The notes below the pieces were generated by a model, which saw only the letters and a program-made list of their open reading frames with translations, was not told the origin of the DNA and did no database searches. Of a stretch of 64,000 nt of DNA, positions 43,397 to 51,600 are shown piece after piece. A program made the translations under genes and the position numbers. Where the stretch lies: contig CAZRJC010000006.1 of the NCBI GenBank assembly GCA_964600385.1, forward strand, positions 49,753-113,752. The letters are read 5' to 3'. Source of the DNA: DMER64 sp964600385. Lineage in GTDB: Bacteria > Bacteroidota > Bacteroidia > Bacteroidales > UBA932. Each line of letters begins with the position of its first letter. Positions within the stretch are counted from its first letter, which is position 1.

Positions 43397-44545
43397 ATGA
43401 AAGTCAATTTTCAGTTTCTTGCGGTTGTCTCTGTTGCATCCGTAATGCTCTTTTCATGCAACAATGCCGACCGTGTTTCGCTTCAGGGAAACGTATCGGG
43501 GATACCTCAGGATTCAGCCCTTGTGCTCAAACGTCTCGACATTAACATCGAATCGATAGTGGATACCGTTAAATACGATGAAAACGGGAATTTCAAATAC
43601 AGTTACCAGGCCAATCAGCCCGGTTACTATTTTCTTTATGCAGGCGGCGTTAAAGTGGCTTCCCTGGTGCTGATGCCCGGCGACAGGGTAAAGGTAAAAG
43701 CCTCGGCAACCGACAAATCCTTTGATGTGGAAGGATCGGGCGAATCGTTGCTCTATAAGCAGGCCGACAGTCTGTTCGGGCGCTCTTTCAGGACTTTCGA
43801 TTCCCTGTATGTGGTTTACCGTTCCGCCCCTGAAAACGAGAAAGACTCTCTGAGCCTGCAACTGGGACGGATGTTCATAAAATACAAACAGGCCGCCATT
43901 CGTTTCATGTATTCCAATCCCCGTTCGTTTGTCAATACGGCGGTGGCTTTTCACGCCTTCCCGGACCAGATGTATGTATTTTCAGATGCCAAAGACGCTC
44001 CCCTGCTGAAACGGGTCTACGACTCGCTGCAGCCCCTGTATCCCTCCTCGGTGTACATATCGGCGCTCCGCGAACGTTACGAATCCCTTGAAAAGGCACT
44101 GTCCTTTGACTCGGCGTTGTCCAATGTTGTGGTGACCGATTTTCCGGACATGTGCGTACCCGATATGAACGGGCAGCCCGTTTGCCTGTCTTCGCTAAAG
44201 GGCAAGACCATACTGGTTTCCTTCTGGCATTCGCAAAACGTGGACATGCGTCTTGATAACAGGGAATTGCTTGATTTGTACGACGAGTTTTCCGCCCGCG
44301 GCCTGGAAGTGTACCAGGTAGCCCTCGATACCGATAAGACCATCTGGGCTTCTTCCGTCAGGGAACAGTCATTGCCGTGGATCAGTGTGTGTGACGGACT
44401 GGGAGCTGCGTCTTCTGCCGTGGCTACCTATAATATCTCACAGATTCCGACCTATTTCATTATTGGGAGCGATGCCGAGATAAAAACGCGCCTTAACAGC
44501 ATGGCCCAGGTAGAAAAGGAAATCAGAAGCCTTTTCGGGAAATAA
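43397..44545 (+). CDS. DUF4369/TlpA-like lipoprotein without redox cysteines
   Basis: 382-residue lipoprotein: signal with the lipobox LFSC (Cys at about 21), a DUF4369 beta domain (about 28-130), a helical middle, and a C-terminal thioredoxin fold of the AhpC/TSA-TlpA type (about 245-382; DMNGQPVCLSSLKGKTILVSFWHS and IPTYFIIGSDAEI with the cis-Pro). The CxxC that normally follows the WxSWC-type position reads WHSQNVDM, so disulfide chemistry is not possible at that site. Probably a periplasm-facing binding or chaperone-like role. The end overlaps the convergent tsaB gene by 23 bp. Confidence 0.85.
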   Translation: MKVNFQFLAVVSVASVMLFSCNNADRVSLQGNVSGIPQDSALVLKRLDINIESIVDTVKYDENGNFKYSYQANQPGYYFLYAGGVKVASLVLMPGDRVKVKASATDKSFDVEGSGESLLYKQADSLFGRSFRTFDSLYVVYRSAPENEKDSLSLQLGRMFIKYKQAAIRFMYSNPRSFVNTAVAFHAFPDQMYVFSDAKDAPLLKRVYDSLQPLYPSSVYISALRERYESLEKALSFDSALSNVVVTDFPDMCVPDMNGQPVCLSSLKGKTILVSFWHSQNVDMRLDNRELLDLYDEFSARGLEVYQVALDTDKTIWASSVREQSLPWISVCDGLGAASSAVATYNISQIPTYFIIGSDAEIKTRLNSMAQVEKEIRSLFGK

Positions 44546-45221
44546 TTGCCTTGAATTCTTTAAGATAGAAGGGTGTAAAATACGCAACATCCTCAAACAT
44601 TTTTTCGTCCCATGCTTTTTGCGCGGCTTTGGCCATACCGCAGGCATGGGATGAACTGTATATGAACCTGGCGTTGGGGTGTTGGATAACAGTACTGCAT
44701 TTCTCTGCCCCGTTTCCTACGAATGCCACCGGACCCTGTTCCAGCAGACCGGCAAAACTGTCCGGGGTGATGACCTCGGCTCTGACCTCGTCCACAGGCA
44801 CGGCAAATCCTCCTGCATTATCCTGTTCTACCCTGAAGGTGGCCGTGTAGACCTCCATTCTCCGGGCATCTATCATGGGCACAATCCGGTACGGCATTTC
44901 GCCGCCCTTGTTGACATGAAGCTGGGCCAGCAACTGAAGCGAACAAACCGATATGAGGGGCAGCGAGGCCCCAAAGCAAAGTCCCTTGGCTGTAGAAACA
45001 CCTACGCGCAGGCCTGTATAGGATCCCGGACCTTTACTTACGGCTACAGCCGAACAATCCCCGGCCGCAAGTCCGCATTCCTTCAAAACTTCGTCTATAA
45101 GTACAGCTAGCTGCGATGCGTGTGCCCTGGGTGCATGGGTCTCACGACTGACCATCCGGTCCGGGCTGTACAAAGCAACAGAACAAACGTCCGTGCTGGT
45201 CTCAATCAGTAACAGATTCAT
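44523..45221 (-). CDS. tsaB: tRNA threonylcarbamoyladenosine biosynthesis protein TsaB
   Basis: ASKHA-fold partner of TsaD in t6A37 synthesis. LLIETSTDVCSVALY, GLAAGDCSAVAVSKGPGSYTGLRVGVSTAKGLCFG and PMIDARRMEVYTA are the family motifs. The length is 232 aa. The start overlaps the adaptor gene by 20 bp, so tsaB is the last gene of the leftward TolC-adaptor-tsaB unit, though it is not functionally related. Confidence 0.94.
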   Translation of the reverse strand: MNLLLIETSTDVCSVALYSPDRMVSRETHAPRAHASQLAVLIDEVLKECGLAAGDCSAVAVSKGPGSYTGLRVGVSTAKGLCFGASLPLISVCSLQLLAQLHVNKGGEMPYRIVPMIDARRMEVYTATFRVEQDNAGGFAVPVDEVRAEVITPDSFAGLLEQGPVAFVGNGAEKCSTVIQHPNARFIYSSSHACGMAKAAQKAWDEKMFEDVAYFTPFYLKEFKAIISRKGF

Positions 45222-46458
45222 CGGAACTTTTCGTAGTGGGGGTCACTTTGGTCCCGTTTTCAAGTGTTTTGGATATGGCTGTATAAGGACCGGTTACAAT
45301 GCGATCTTCCAGGGAGAGCCCTTCTGTGATCTCAATATGCAGGTGATCCTGCAGTCCGGATTTGACTCTGACGGCCTGTATGGTGTTATCTTCTTTCACG
45401 ACAAAAACCTGTTCCACCAGTTCATTGGGACCCAGTTGGAGTTTGAGGCTGTCCGACAGAAGTTCTTCACGCGTTGTGATGCACTGGATAGGTATGGCCA
45501 ATGCGTTCTTGCGGGTTTCGGTCTGGATGGATACCGAGGCCGACATGCCGGGTCTGAAGGGATTGGCATGGCCGTCCTGTACCAGGTCTGCATAGGAAGA
45601 GGGCAGAATGTACACTTTGACTTCAAAGTTGGTGACCTGTTCCAGGGCTGATCCGATGTTCTTTGCGGAATTGGCAATCTGCGTAACCACTCCCTCGAAT
45701 TTTCTTCCGGGATAGGCGTCCACTTCCACCAGGGCTGTATCGTTCTTGCGGATCCTTACAATATCATTCTCGTTGACATCCACAAGCACTTCCATTTTTT
45801 CGAAATCGGCTATGCGAAGCATTTCGGTCCCTGCCATCTGGCTGGTTCCCACAACGCGTTCGCCACGCTCAACATAGAGTTTGGAAACGACACCGTTCAT
45901 GGGGGCGAAAATGGTGGTTTTGGACAGGCTTTCCTCGGCTTCGGCCAGGCCTGCCTCGGAACTCTTCACATTATAACGCGAAGCGTTCAGCTGTTCCTTG
46001 GTCATGGAGTATTCAGAAACGGAAGACTCGTATTCGGACTGCGAGATGGCTCCCTTTTCATACAGAGCCATGTTCCTGTTGTAGGACAACTCGATTTGCT
46101 GGAATTTGGCCTCCTGTTGGGCGAGCTGGGCTTTTGCCTGGTTGAGGGCGGCTTCCATGCGGTCTCTGGCAGAGAGGTACTGGTCACGCTTGATCTGCAA
46201 CAGCACCTGGCCTGCTTTTACCTGGTCCCCTTCTTTAACATTCAGCACAATGATCTCGCCCGATACGTCGGGACTGATCTTTACCTCCACCACGGGCTGT
46301 ATCTTTCCGTTGGCCGGAATGATCTCGGTTATATCTTTAGTGATGGGATTAGTCACAGTGACTTCAACTCCTTTTCCGGATCTGCTTTTGCCAACCACTA
46401 CGAGCACTATGATAAGTACTACGGCAGCTATTATGATCCACAAGACTGGTTTCTTCAT
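45202..46458 (-). CDS. Periplasmic adaptor (membrane fusion) protein, MacA/RND type
   Basis: 418 residues: one N-terminal span (VLWIIIAAVVLIIVLVVVG), a biotinyl-lipoyl domain (ISPDVSGEIIVLNVKEGDQVKAGQ), a long alpha-hairpin coiled coil (about 95-185, with SYNRNMALYEKGAISQSEYE), a second lipoyl half (SKTTIFAPMNGVVSKLYVERGERVVG), then beta-barrel and membrane-proximal domains. MacA-type adaptors join an inner-membrane ABC exporter to TolC. No MacB-type permease follows, so in this locus the partner ABC protein may be the C39 exporter upstream. It lies 20 bp after tolC-like and overlaps tsaB by 20 bp. Confidence 0.88.
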   Translation of the reverse strand: MKKPVLWIIIAAVVLIIVLVVVGKSRSGKGVEVTVTNPITKDITEIIPANGKIQPVVEVKISPDVSGEIIVLNVKEGDQVKAGQVLLQIKRDQYLSARDRMEAALNQAKAQLAQQEAKFQQIELSYNRNMALYEKGAISQSEYESSVSEYSMTKEQLNASRYNVKSSEAGLAEAEESLSKTTIFAPMNGVVSKLYVERGERVVGTSQMAGTEMLRIADFEKMEVLVDVNENDIVRIRKNDTALVEVDAYPGRKFEGVVTQIANSAKNIGSALEQVTNFEVKVYILPSSYADLVQDGHANPFRPGMSASVSIQTETRKNALAIPIQCITTREELLSDSLKLQLGPNELVEQVFVVKEDNTIQAVRVKSGLQDHLHIEITEGLSLEDRIVTGPYTAISKTLENGTKVTPTTKSSDESVTD

Positions 46459-46478
46459 ATTTGTGCTTTTGATTATGT

Positions 46479-47876
46479 TTACAGAGTAATAGGGTTCCCT
46501 TTATAGAAATCAAGGATTTTCAGCTTGAACACGTGTTCGTATTTAGACTGGATGTACTTGCTTTGAGCCTGGAACAGATTGGTTTTGGAAACGGTGTAGT
46601 CGGTGCCGTTGAGCAGTCCGAGGTCGAACTTCTCCTGAACATAACGGAACGATTCCTGCATGGCCGTTACATTCCTTTCCGAAGCCTGGCAGCGTAACCA
46701 GGTAGAGGTTGCATCGTTGGCTGCCTGTTGCACTTCCTTGAGCAGTACCTGTTGTGCGTTTTTCATCTCGAGCTCGGCTGCCTGATAGGCCAGTTTGGCG
46801 TTTTTGATATTCGTGTTCACCTGCCACTGATTGAAAACAGGCAAAGTAAAAGTAAGCCCTATGGAAGGATTGTTATTGTTCTTCATCTGATCCCAGAACC
46901 CTGCCGATGAACCGCCAAAGATGTCTCCAATGCCGCCCGTGTTCCCGCTCTCCGGGTCGGTATCGCCATTATCGTCAGATGATTTTTTTCCGGCATCTGA
47001 ATAAAAACTGGAATATGACATGGTCAGCGATAGCTTTGGGGAACGTCCTCCCTTGGCAATGGCCAGTTCGTATTTGCGCTGTTCCAGGTTGAATTCGGTT
47101 TTCTTGATTTGGGGCAGCTGCTGGGATATATAGTACATTTCCTCTACAGAGACGGGTTCCATTTGGTCCAGGTTCCCGATTTCAGGGAAAGCAATCTGGA
47201 AATCGGTATCCATTGAAAGGTCCAGCAATTGTTTGAGGTTCAGCATGTAAGTGCGGACATTGTTTTCAGCATCAACCACCTGCAGTTCTTCGGTGGCAAG
47301 CTGCGATTCCACTTCCAGGAGGGAACTGAGCGGCTGGCTGCCGGCTTCCACCAGTTGTTTGGAACGGGCGCATTGCTGAGCCACACTCTCGCGGCTCTGA
47401 CGGGCAGTCTGCAGCACTTCATTTGCCAGCAGAACGTTCAGGTAACTGCGGGTGATTTCTATGGAAATCTCGTTGCGCAATTTCTGCACCTCCTGTACGG
47501 CTAATTGCAGTTTGGCTTTTTCCTGTTTGATGGTATTCAGTTTCTGAAGGCCGGTAAAAAGGTCCACGTCTGCATAAACGCCAACACCCGTATTGGAACT
47601 GCGCACGTGGTTGAGAAGCGTAAGCGTCGACAGGTCAACCGACTGTCCCCAGTTAACGTTTTCGGTTACCCTGGCGTTGAGCGAGGGGGCAAGTGCCATT
47701 TTCGATTGAAAATGCGTGTTTTCGGATTGGGTGACACCCAGTTCCTGTTGCTTGATGCTCAGGTTATTCTCCCAGGCGTATTTAATGCATTCTTCCAGGG
47801 TCCACGTTTTTTGGGCATATCCGGATAATGGCAGGAAGACTACCAATGCCCACAGGAATAGGGAACGTTTTTTCAT
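46479..47876 (-). CDS. TolC family outer-membrane channel protein
   Basis: 465 residues with a signal peptide (SLFLWALVVFLPLSGYAQ), then WTLEECIKYAWENNLSIKQQ (the first TolC repeat signature). Two OEP domains follow with the coiled-coil segments EVQKLRNEISIEITRSYLNVLL and AELEMKNAQQVLLKEVQQA. It forms the outer-membrane duct for an inner-membrane exporter. It lies 3 bp after the CPBP gene and may also have its own promoter inside it (47900-47907). Confidence 0.93.
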   Translation of the reverse strand: MKKRSLFLWALVVFLPLSGYAQKTWTLEECIKYAWENNLSIKQQELGVTQSENTHFQSKMALAPSLNARVTENVNWGQSVDLSTLTLLNHVRSSNTGVGVYADVDLFTGLQKLNTIKQEKAKLQLAVQEVQKLRNEISIEITRSYLNVLLANEVLQTARQSRESVAQQCARSKQLVEAGSQPLSSLLEVESQLATEELQVVDAENNVRTYMLNLKQLLDLSMDTDFQIAFPEIGNLDQMEPVSVEEMYYISQQLPQIKKTEFNLEQRKYELAIAKGGRSPKLSLTMSYSSFYSDAGKKSSDDNGDTDPESGNTGGIGDIFGGSSAGFWDQMKNNNNPSIGLTFTLPVFNQWQVNTNIKNAKLAYQAAELEMKNAQQVLLKEVQQAANDATSTWLRCQASERNVTAMQESFRYVQEKFDLGLLNGTDYTVSKTNLFQAQSKYIQSKYEHVFKLKILDFYKGNPITL

Positions 47877-47879
47877 AAT

Positions 47880-48647
47880 TCAGCGCTTACTATGTCGTGC
47901 AAATTTACTTTTATTTGGATAATATACAATAATAATACCCAAAAGGATTATCAGACAGAGAAACCCGGTAAAACCCGCCCTGGTCAGGGAATAATAATCG
48001 CATACGGCCGGCAGCGCCAGCCGGAAAGTATGAATGAGCGCATTATAGGCCCAGTGGGCGGCCACGCAAAGGGGCAGATCACGACTCCTGAAATAAAGCA
48101 GGAACAGGAGCGCACCCAACACCGCCCGTTCCAGAAAAAGACCCGCCGAGTCGGGCCGGTGGCACAGCGAGAACAGTACGGAACTAATCAGTATCATGAT
48201 TCCCGGGTGCATGCCGGCCGCCTCCATTTTCTTTGCCAGGTATTCCCTGAAAATCAGCTCTTCCATGAAAGCTATCCAGAAGAAGTTCCAGAAAACGGCA
48301 AGACACAGGGATCCCGCGTTCAGCCCCTTCAGAGCCCTGCCCGCAAGTAATCCCCAAAGGAACGCCATGGACGAAAGCATGAGAAAAGACATGACAAAGA
48401 GTCTTTTGTAATCGATCTTCTCAATTGAGGGCAGCTTTTTCCGTTTGTACCTAAGGTGATAGATGCAGACTCCCAGGGCGCATAAGGCATTGGCTGTGAG
48501 AAGATCTGCATGCCAGACGCCTCTCAGGAGAGCAGACAGCAACAGGGATGGCAGTGCAAAAGCGATATAGACAAGTACCGGGTATGCAATAAACCCATAA
48601 GAAAGGGCAGGTTTCCCCGCCCTTTTCGTGTTATTGAACCGCCACAC
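47880..48647 (-). CDS. CPBP family intramembrane metalloprotease
   Basis: 255-residue polytopic membrane protein of the CAAX protease/bacteriocin-processing (Abi, CPBP) family with about seven spans. The motifs are FMEELIFREYLAKKM (motif 1, EExxxR), SSVLFSLCHRPDSAG (motif 2, here with H in the SLCH position) and AAHWAYNAL (motif 3). Family members process prenylated proteins or peptides, or give self-immunity next to bacteriocin genes. The start overlaps the GG-peptide gene upstream by 17 bp, which ties it to the peptides; immunity or processing is an inference from this context. Confidence 0.82.
   Translation of the reverse strand: MWRFNNTKRAGKPALSYGFIAYPVLVYIAFALPSLLLSALLRGVWHADLLTANALCALGVCIYHLRYKRKKLPSIEKIDYKRLFVMSFLMLSSMAFLWGLLAGRALKGLNAGSLCLAVFWNFFWIAFMEELIFREYLAKKMEAAGMHPGIMILISSVLFSLCHRPDSAGLFLERAVLGALLFLLYFRSRDLPLCVAAHWAYNALIHTFRLALPAVCDYYSLTRAGFTGFLCLIILLGIIIVYYPNKSKFARHSKR
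47900..47907 (-). promoter_or_regulatory. Possible internal promoter for tolC-adaptor-tsaB
   Basis: Reads TAAATTTG on the minus strand, 23 nt before the TolC ATG, with ATTG 19 bp upstream (47927-47930). It lies inside the 3' end of the CPBP gene. If used, it would uncouple TolC and the adaptor from the peptide genes. Confidence 0.4.
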
Positions 48648-48846
48648 GGGTTTTGCCTACTTTACCAATGAGATTGCTGCCTATATCGTAGAGGGCGCGG
48701 AACGCCTTCCCCAACAGTTCGCCCAGCATGTAAGCCAGATTCTCGTCAATATTCGAAGAGCTCATTCCTCCCGAAACAGCACAACATTCGTTTTCGTTGA
48801 GCAGCCGGAATCCTTCCGGTTCTGCAGCATGTCTTGTTTTCATCAT
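48631..48846 (-). CDS. Double-glycine-leader peptide 1 (putative secreted peptide)
   Basis: 71-residue precursor. The leader of about 27 residues ends LLNENECCAVSGG, which fits the LxxxExxxVxGG pattern cleaved by C39 peptidases. The predicted mature peptide is 44 residues (about 4.8 kDa), starting MSSSNIDENL and ending TRVAVQ. It has an amphipathic helix and a GxxxG motif (GELLG). The start at 48846 overlaps the stop of peptide 2 (ATGA); an ATG at 48855 is also possible. The stop overlaps the CPBP gene by 17 bp. No known bacteriocin is recognised. Confidence 0.75.
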   Translation of the reverse strand: MMKTRHAAEPEGFRLLNENECCAVSGGMSSSNIDENLAYMLGELLGKAFRALYDIGSNLIGKVGKTRVAVQ

Positions 48847-49067
48847 TTGTTCCATCCCGCTTTGAATCCTTCAATAAAACTGTCTACGTTATCGGCCAGC
48901 AGGGTGGCAATGATGCCTGCCTTTCCCATCTTCTTGGCCAGGGCGTTCAGCAGGCCTTCCAGCACGGCCCCTATGACGCCGTTATCCGATTCGCCTCCCG
49001 AGATACTGCATTGGGAGGGCAGATCCAATGCAATAAAGCCAAAATCCTTCAACACAATTTCTTTCAT
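48843..49067 (-). CDS. Double-glycine-leader peptide 2 (putative secreted peptide)
   Basis: 74-residue precursor. The leader of 25 residues ends LDLPSQCSISGG. The predicted mature peptide of 49 residues starts ESDNGVIGAV and ends FKAGWNK. It is strongly helical and amphipathic, with a lysine-rich centre (AKKMGKAG) and a C-terminal GxxxG (GFKAG). It is placed 70 bp downstream of the C39 exporter gene and overlaps peptide 1 by 4 bp, so the two would be made together, as in two-peptide (class IIb) bacteriocins. That function is a hypothesis. Confidence 0.75.
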   Translation of the reverse strand: MKEIVLKDFGFIALDLPSQCSISGGESDNGVIGAVLEGLLNALAKKMGKAGIIATLLADNVDSFIEGFKAGWNK

Positions 49068-49098
49068 AATAATTTGGTTTTATATACTCTCTCACTGT

Positions 49099-49132
49099 TA
49101 AGGCGCGTGAGATTCCGCCAGCAAGCGCGCTT
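49099..49132 (-). other. Intercistronic hairpin between exporter and peptide genes
   Basis: GCGCGT and AGCGCGC arms can pair (5 GC pairs plus one wobble) with a loop of about 18 nt, in the 70-bp gap before peptide 2. It might be an RNA-processing or stabilising element raising peptide over exporter expression. The folding is by eye only. Confidence 0.3.
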
Positions 49133-49137
49133 TTGCT

Positions 49138-51351
49138 TCAAATTCCCTGTTTTTTGCACCATGTGGCGTATTGTCCGCCCCGGGCCGCAAGTTCTCTGTG
49201 AGTCCCTTCTTCGGAGATCTTTCCCCCGCTCAGCAAAACAATCTTGTTGGCCAGGGCGAGCGACGACATCCTGTGTGCTATGATGATTATGCCCATGCCG
49301 GTACGGCACCATTGGTCAAGGGCACGCATGACGAATTCTTCTGAATGGGTGTCGAGCGAAGAAGTGGCCTCGTCCAGCAGGAGCCATCCGGGTTTGCGGT
49401 AGGCGGCCCGGGCCAGTGCGATCCGCTGGCGCTGTCCTCCCGAGAGGCGGACGCCCTGTTCACCCACGGGGGTGAGTATGCCCTGGGGCAGTTCTGCCAG
49501 AAACGTGTCGAGTCCCAGCAGGGTGCAGAGCCCGGCAATGTATTCATAATCTGGTTCCTCTACCCCAAGCGTGATGTTGAACAGCAGGCTGCCCTCAAAA
49601 AGATCGGCCTTCTGGGGCACGATGCCTATGATTTTGCGCCACCGGTCAAGCGGAAAGTCCCTGGCGTTCTCGTTTCCTAAAAAGATTTCACCGTTGTCGG
49701 GTTCGTACAGGCGCATGATGAGCGAGGCCAGCGTGGTTTTGCCCGATCCGCTTTCCCCGGCAATGGCTGTTATCTGCCCGGCAGGAAAGGTGTAGCTGAA
49801 ATCATTGAAAAGAACCGGTCTGCCGGGGTAATGGAACAAGACGTTTTGAATGCGGATATCGCAATTGGGAGTGACTGAGATGTTATGAATGTTTGAAGAC
49901 CCATTTCCGGCAGAAGGTTCCTGTTCCGGTTCCAGTTCAATGATTTCGAAGAGACGTTCAGAAGCGATCCGGGCATCGCGGTATTGGCGGCTGAACGAGA
50001 TTATTTCTGTCACGGGCCCGGAAAAATAAGCAGTGAGGGCAAAGAATGACAGCAGCTCGCCCAGGCTGAGTGCAGATCCCAGTACAAAACAGGATCCGGT
50101 CCACAACAATCCGAGGCCCATGAAACGCGTTATGGTATCGCCGGCTGAGGCGGCGTAAAGTTGGTTCATTCCGCCGCGCAGGGCGTGTTTGACATAGGTC
50201 TGGAAGTGTTCCCGGGTCATGCTGATGGAACTCTCCTGTGCCGTGCAGTATTTGATCTGGGTAATGCCTCTGAGGGTGTCCACCAGTCCCGATTCGAGCG
50301 TTGCCTGTGCCGTCATGATCCGGCGTTGCGTTTCCTTGTTCCGGCGGTCGAAGAAATAATATACCGCGGCATACAGCGGAGTGGATAACAGGCAGATAAG
50401 GGACAGTTTCCAGTTGAACAGAAACATCACGGCAAACGAGACGATGAGGGTGGCCGCGTAAAGTACCAGATTCAGTATCCCGCTGCTGACAAATGTGCTC
50501 ACCTTGAACGCATCGTTTATTCTCGCAACGAGTTCCCCCGATGGCCGCTGGTCAAAAAAACGCTGTGGCAGGTACATCAGGTGCCTGTAAAAGCCCATGA
50601 CCAGTTGCATGGCGGTCCGTAATCCGTTGCGCAGCAGGAAAGTGGCCCTGACCATGTTCAGCAGCAGGGCGCAAACGGTAATATAGACCATGACCAGTCC
50701 CATAAGGGTCAGGAAACGGGCGTCTGCCGAGGGAACGATCCGGTCCGCAATACATTTCAGAAACAGGGCCGAGCCCAGTCCGGTAACGGTATAGAGCAGC
50801 GAGGCGGCCAGGGCTTTGGCCGGCTCCGCTTTCTGGTCTTTCATGAGGACCTTCAGGCGGGAAAAGAATGAAGGTATGTGGTTCCCCGGTTTAAAATGCC
50901 GATCGGGCGACAGGGTAATGACCACTCCGGTCCACTGGGCCGAAACATCGGGGCCCGTCAGGCGGTGAACACGTCCGTCCTCGGGATCCATGATCCGGAA
51001 ACGCGAACGGGAAAGGAAACGGGAACGCGAACGCCCGTAACAGACTATGAAATGGGTGTACCCGTTGGGGCGGATCAGGTGGAGGATGGAAGGGAAAGGC
51101 AGGTTTTCAAGGGCCGCCGCTTTTTTCCCGGCCGGTACATTGTCTTCCAGACGGTAAGCCGAGGCCTTCAAATGCAGCGCCGCAGCGCCTTCCCTTATTC
51201 CCTGCACCGAAATGCCGTGCGTCTGGGTGCCGCTTATCTGCCGGATATGCTCCAGAGGAAAGCGCAGTCCGAACCATGCGGCAACAGACGCCAGGCAGGC
51301 CGCCCCGCAATCACTGATGTGATGCTGTTTTATTCCGGGTATTCTTTTCAT
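49138..51351 (-). CDS. Peptidase-containing ABC exporter (PCAT, C39 + ABC)
   Basis: 737-residue bifunctional exporter. The N-terminal C39 cysteine protease (about 1-135) has the catalytic Cys15 in SDCGAACLASVAAW, a His in GYTHFIVCY (near 99) and an Asp in RIMDPEDG. Six membrane spans follow (about 165-440), then the nucleotide-binding domain with Walker A GESGSGKTT, Q-loop VPQKADLFEG, signature RLSGGQRQRIALARA, Walker B LLLDEATSSLD and H-loop AHR. It cleaves the leader after Gly-Gly and exports the peptide. The ATG overlaps the stop of the 82-aa gene (ATGA). A short Arg-Ser repeat (RSRSRFLSRSRFR) lies near residue 110. Confidence 0.95.
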   Translation of the reverse strand: MKRIPGIKQHHISDCGAACLASVAAWFGLRFPLEHIRQISGTQTHGISVQGIREGAAALHLKASAYRLEDNVPAGKKAAALENLPFPSILHLIRPNGYTHFIVCYGRSRSRFLSRSRFRIMDPEDGRVHRLTGPDVSAQWTGVVITLSPDRHFKPGNHIPSFFSRLKVLMKDQKAEPAKALAASLLYTVTGLGSALFLKCIADRIVPSADARFLTLMGLVMVYITVCALLLNMVRATFLLRNGLRTAMQLVMGFYRHLMYLPQRFFDQRPSGELVARINDAFKVSTFVSSGILNLVLYAATLIVSFAVMFLFNWKLSLICLLSTPLYAAVYYFFDRRNKETQRRIMTAQATLESGLVDTLRGITQIKYCTAQESSISMTREHFQTYVKHALRGGMNQLYAASAGDTITRFMGLGLLWTGSCFVLGSALSLGELLSFFALTAYFSGPVTEIISFSRQYRDARIASERLFEIIELEPEQEPSAGNGSSNIHNISVTPNCDIRIQNVLFHYPGRPVLFNDFSYTFPAGQITAIAGESGSGKTTLASLIMRLYEPDNGEIFLGNENARDFPLDRWRKIIGIVPQKADLFEGSLLFNITLGVEEPDYEYIAGLCTLLGLDTFLAELPQGILTPVGEQGVRLSGGQRQRIALARAAYRKPGWLLLDEATSSLDTHSEEFVMRALDQWCRTGMGIIIIAHRMSSLALANKIVLLSGGKISEEGTHRELAARGGQYATWCKKQGI

Positions 51352-51596
51352 TGGCCGTTTCCTTTAAAAAAAGGAGCTGTCGCATCTTTCCCCACTGCTT
51401 CATATGAAGACTCCTTCGCCACGGACAGCTCCGGGCTGGCAACAACCGCAAAGACAACCATGCCTGCAAGCGTGGCCGCAAGAACGATTACGAATAATAA
51501 CGATAAACCATTTACTCTGACAGGCAAATAAAGACGGGCCGTGCTTGCCTCCCTCTCCAGTGCCGGGTATGTGATGTCATGGGCTGTGTTTTCCAT
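51348..51596 (-). CDS. 82-aa single-span protein resembling a HlyD N-terminal anchor
   Basis: 82 residues: a cytoplasmic N-terminus, then STARLYLPVRVNGLSLLFV leading into one span (about 32-53), and a short periplasmic tail (ASPELSVAKESSYEAVG). The pattern YLPxVxxxS...hydrophobic...VxVxxxG recalls the N-terminal anchor of HlyD-type fusion proteins that accompany C39 exporters, but the lipoyl, hairpin and barrel domains are missing. It is first in the exporter operon and overlaps the exporter ATG by 4 bp. It may be a truncated relic or a dedicated small subunit. Confidence 0.55.
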   Translation of the reverse strand: MENTAHDITYPALEREASTARLYLPVRVNGLSLLFVIVLAATLAGMVVFAVVASPELSVAKESSYEAVGKDATAPFFKGNGQ

Positions 51597-51600
51597 GACA

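Noticed and set aside
50990..51040. Short repeat of CGGGAACG-type units in the exporter gene
   Set aside because: Encodes an Arg-Ser rich loop in frame; too short and irregular for a functional repeat array.
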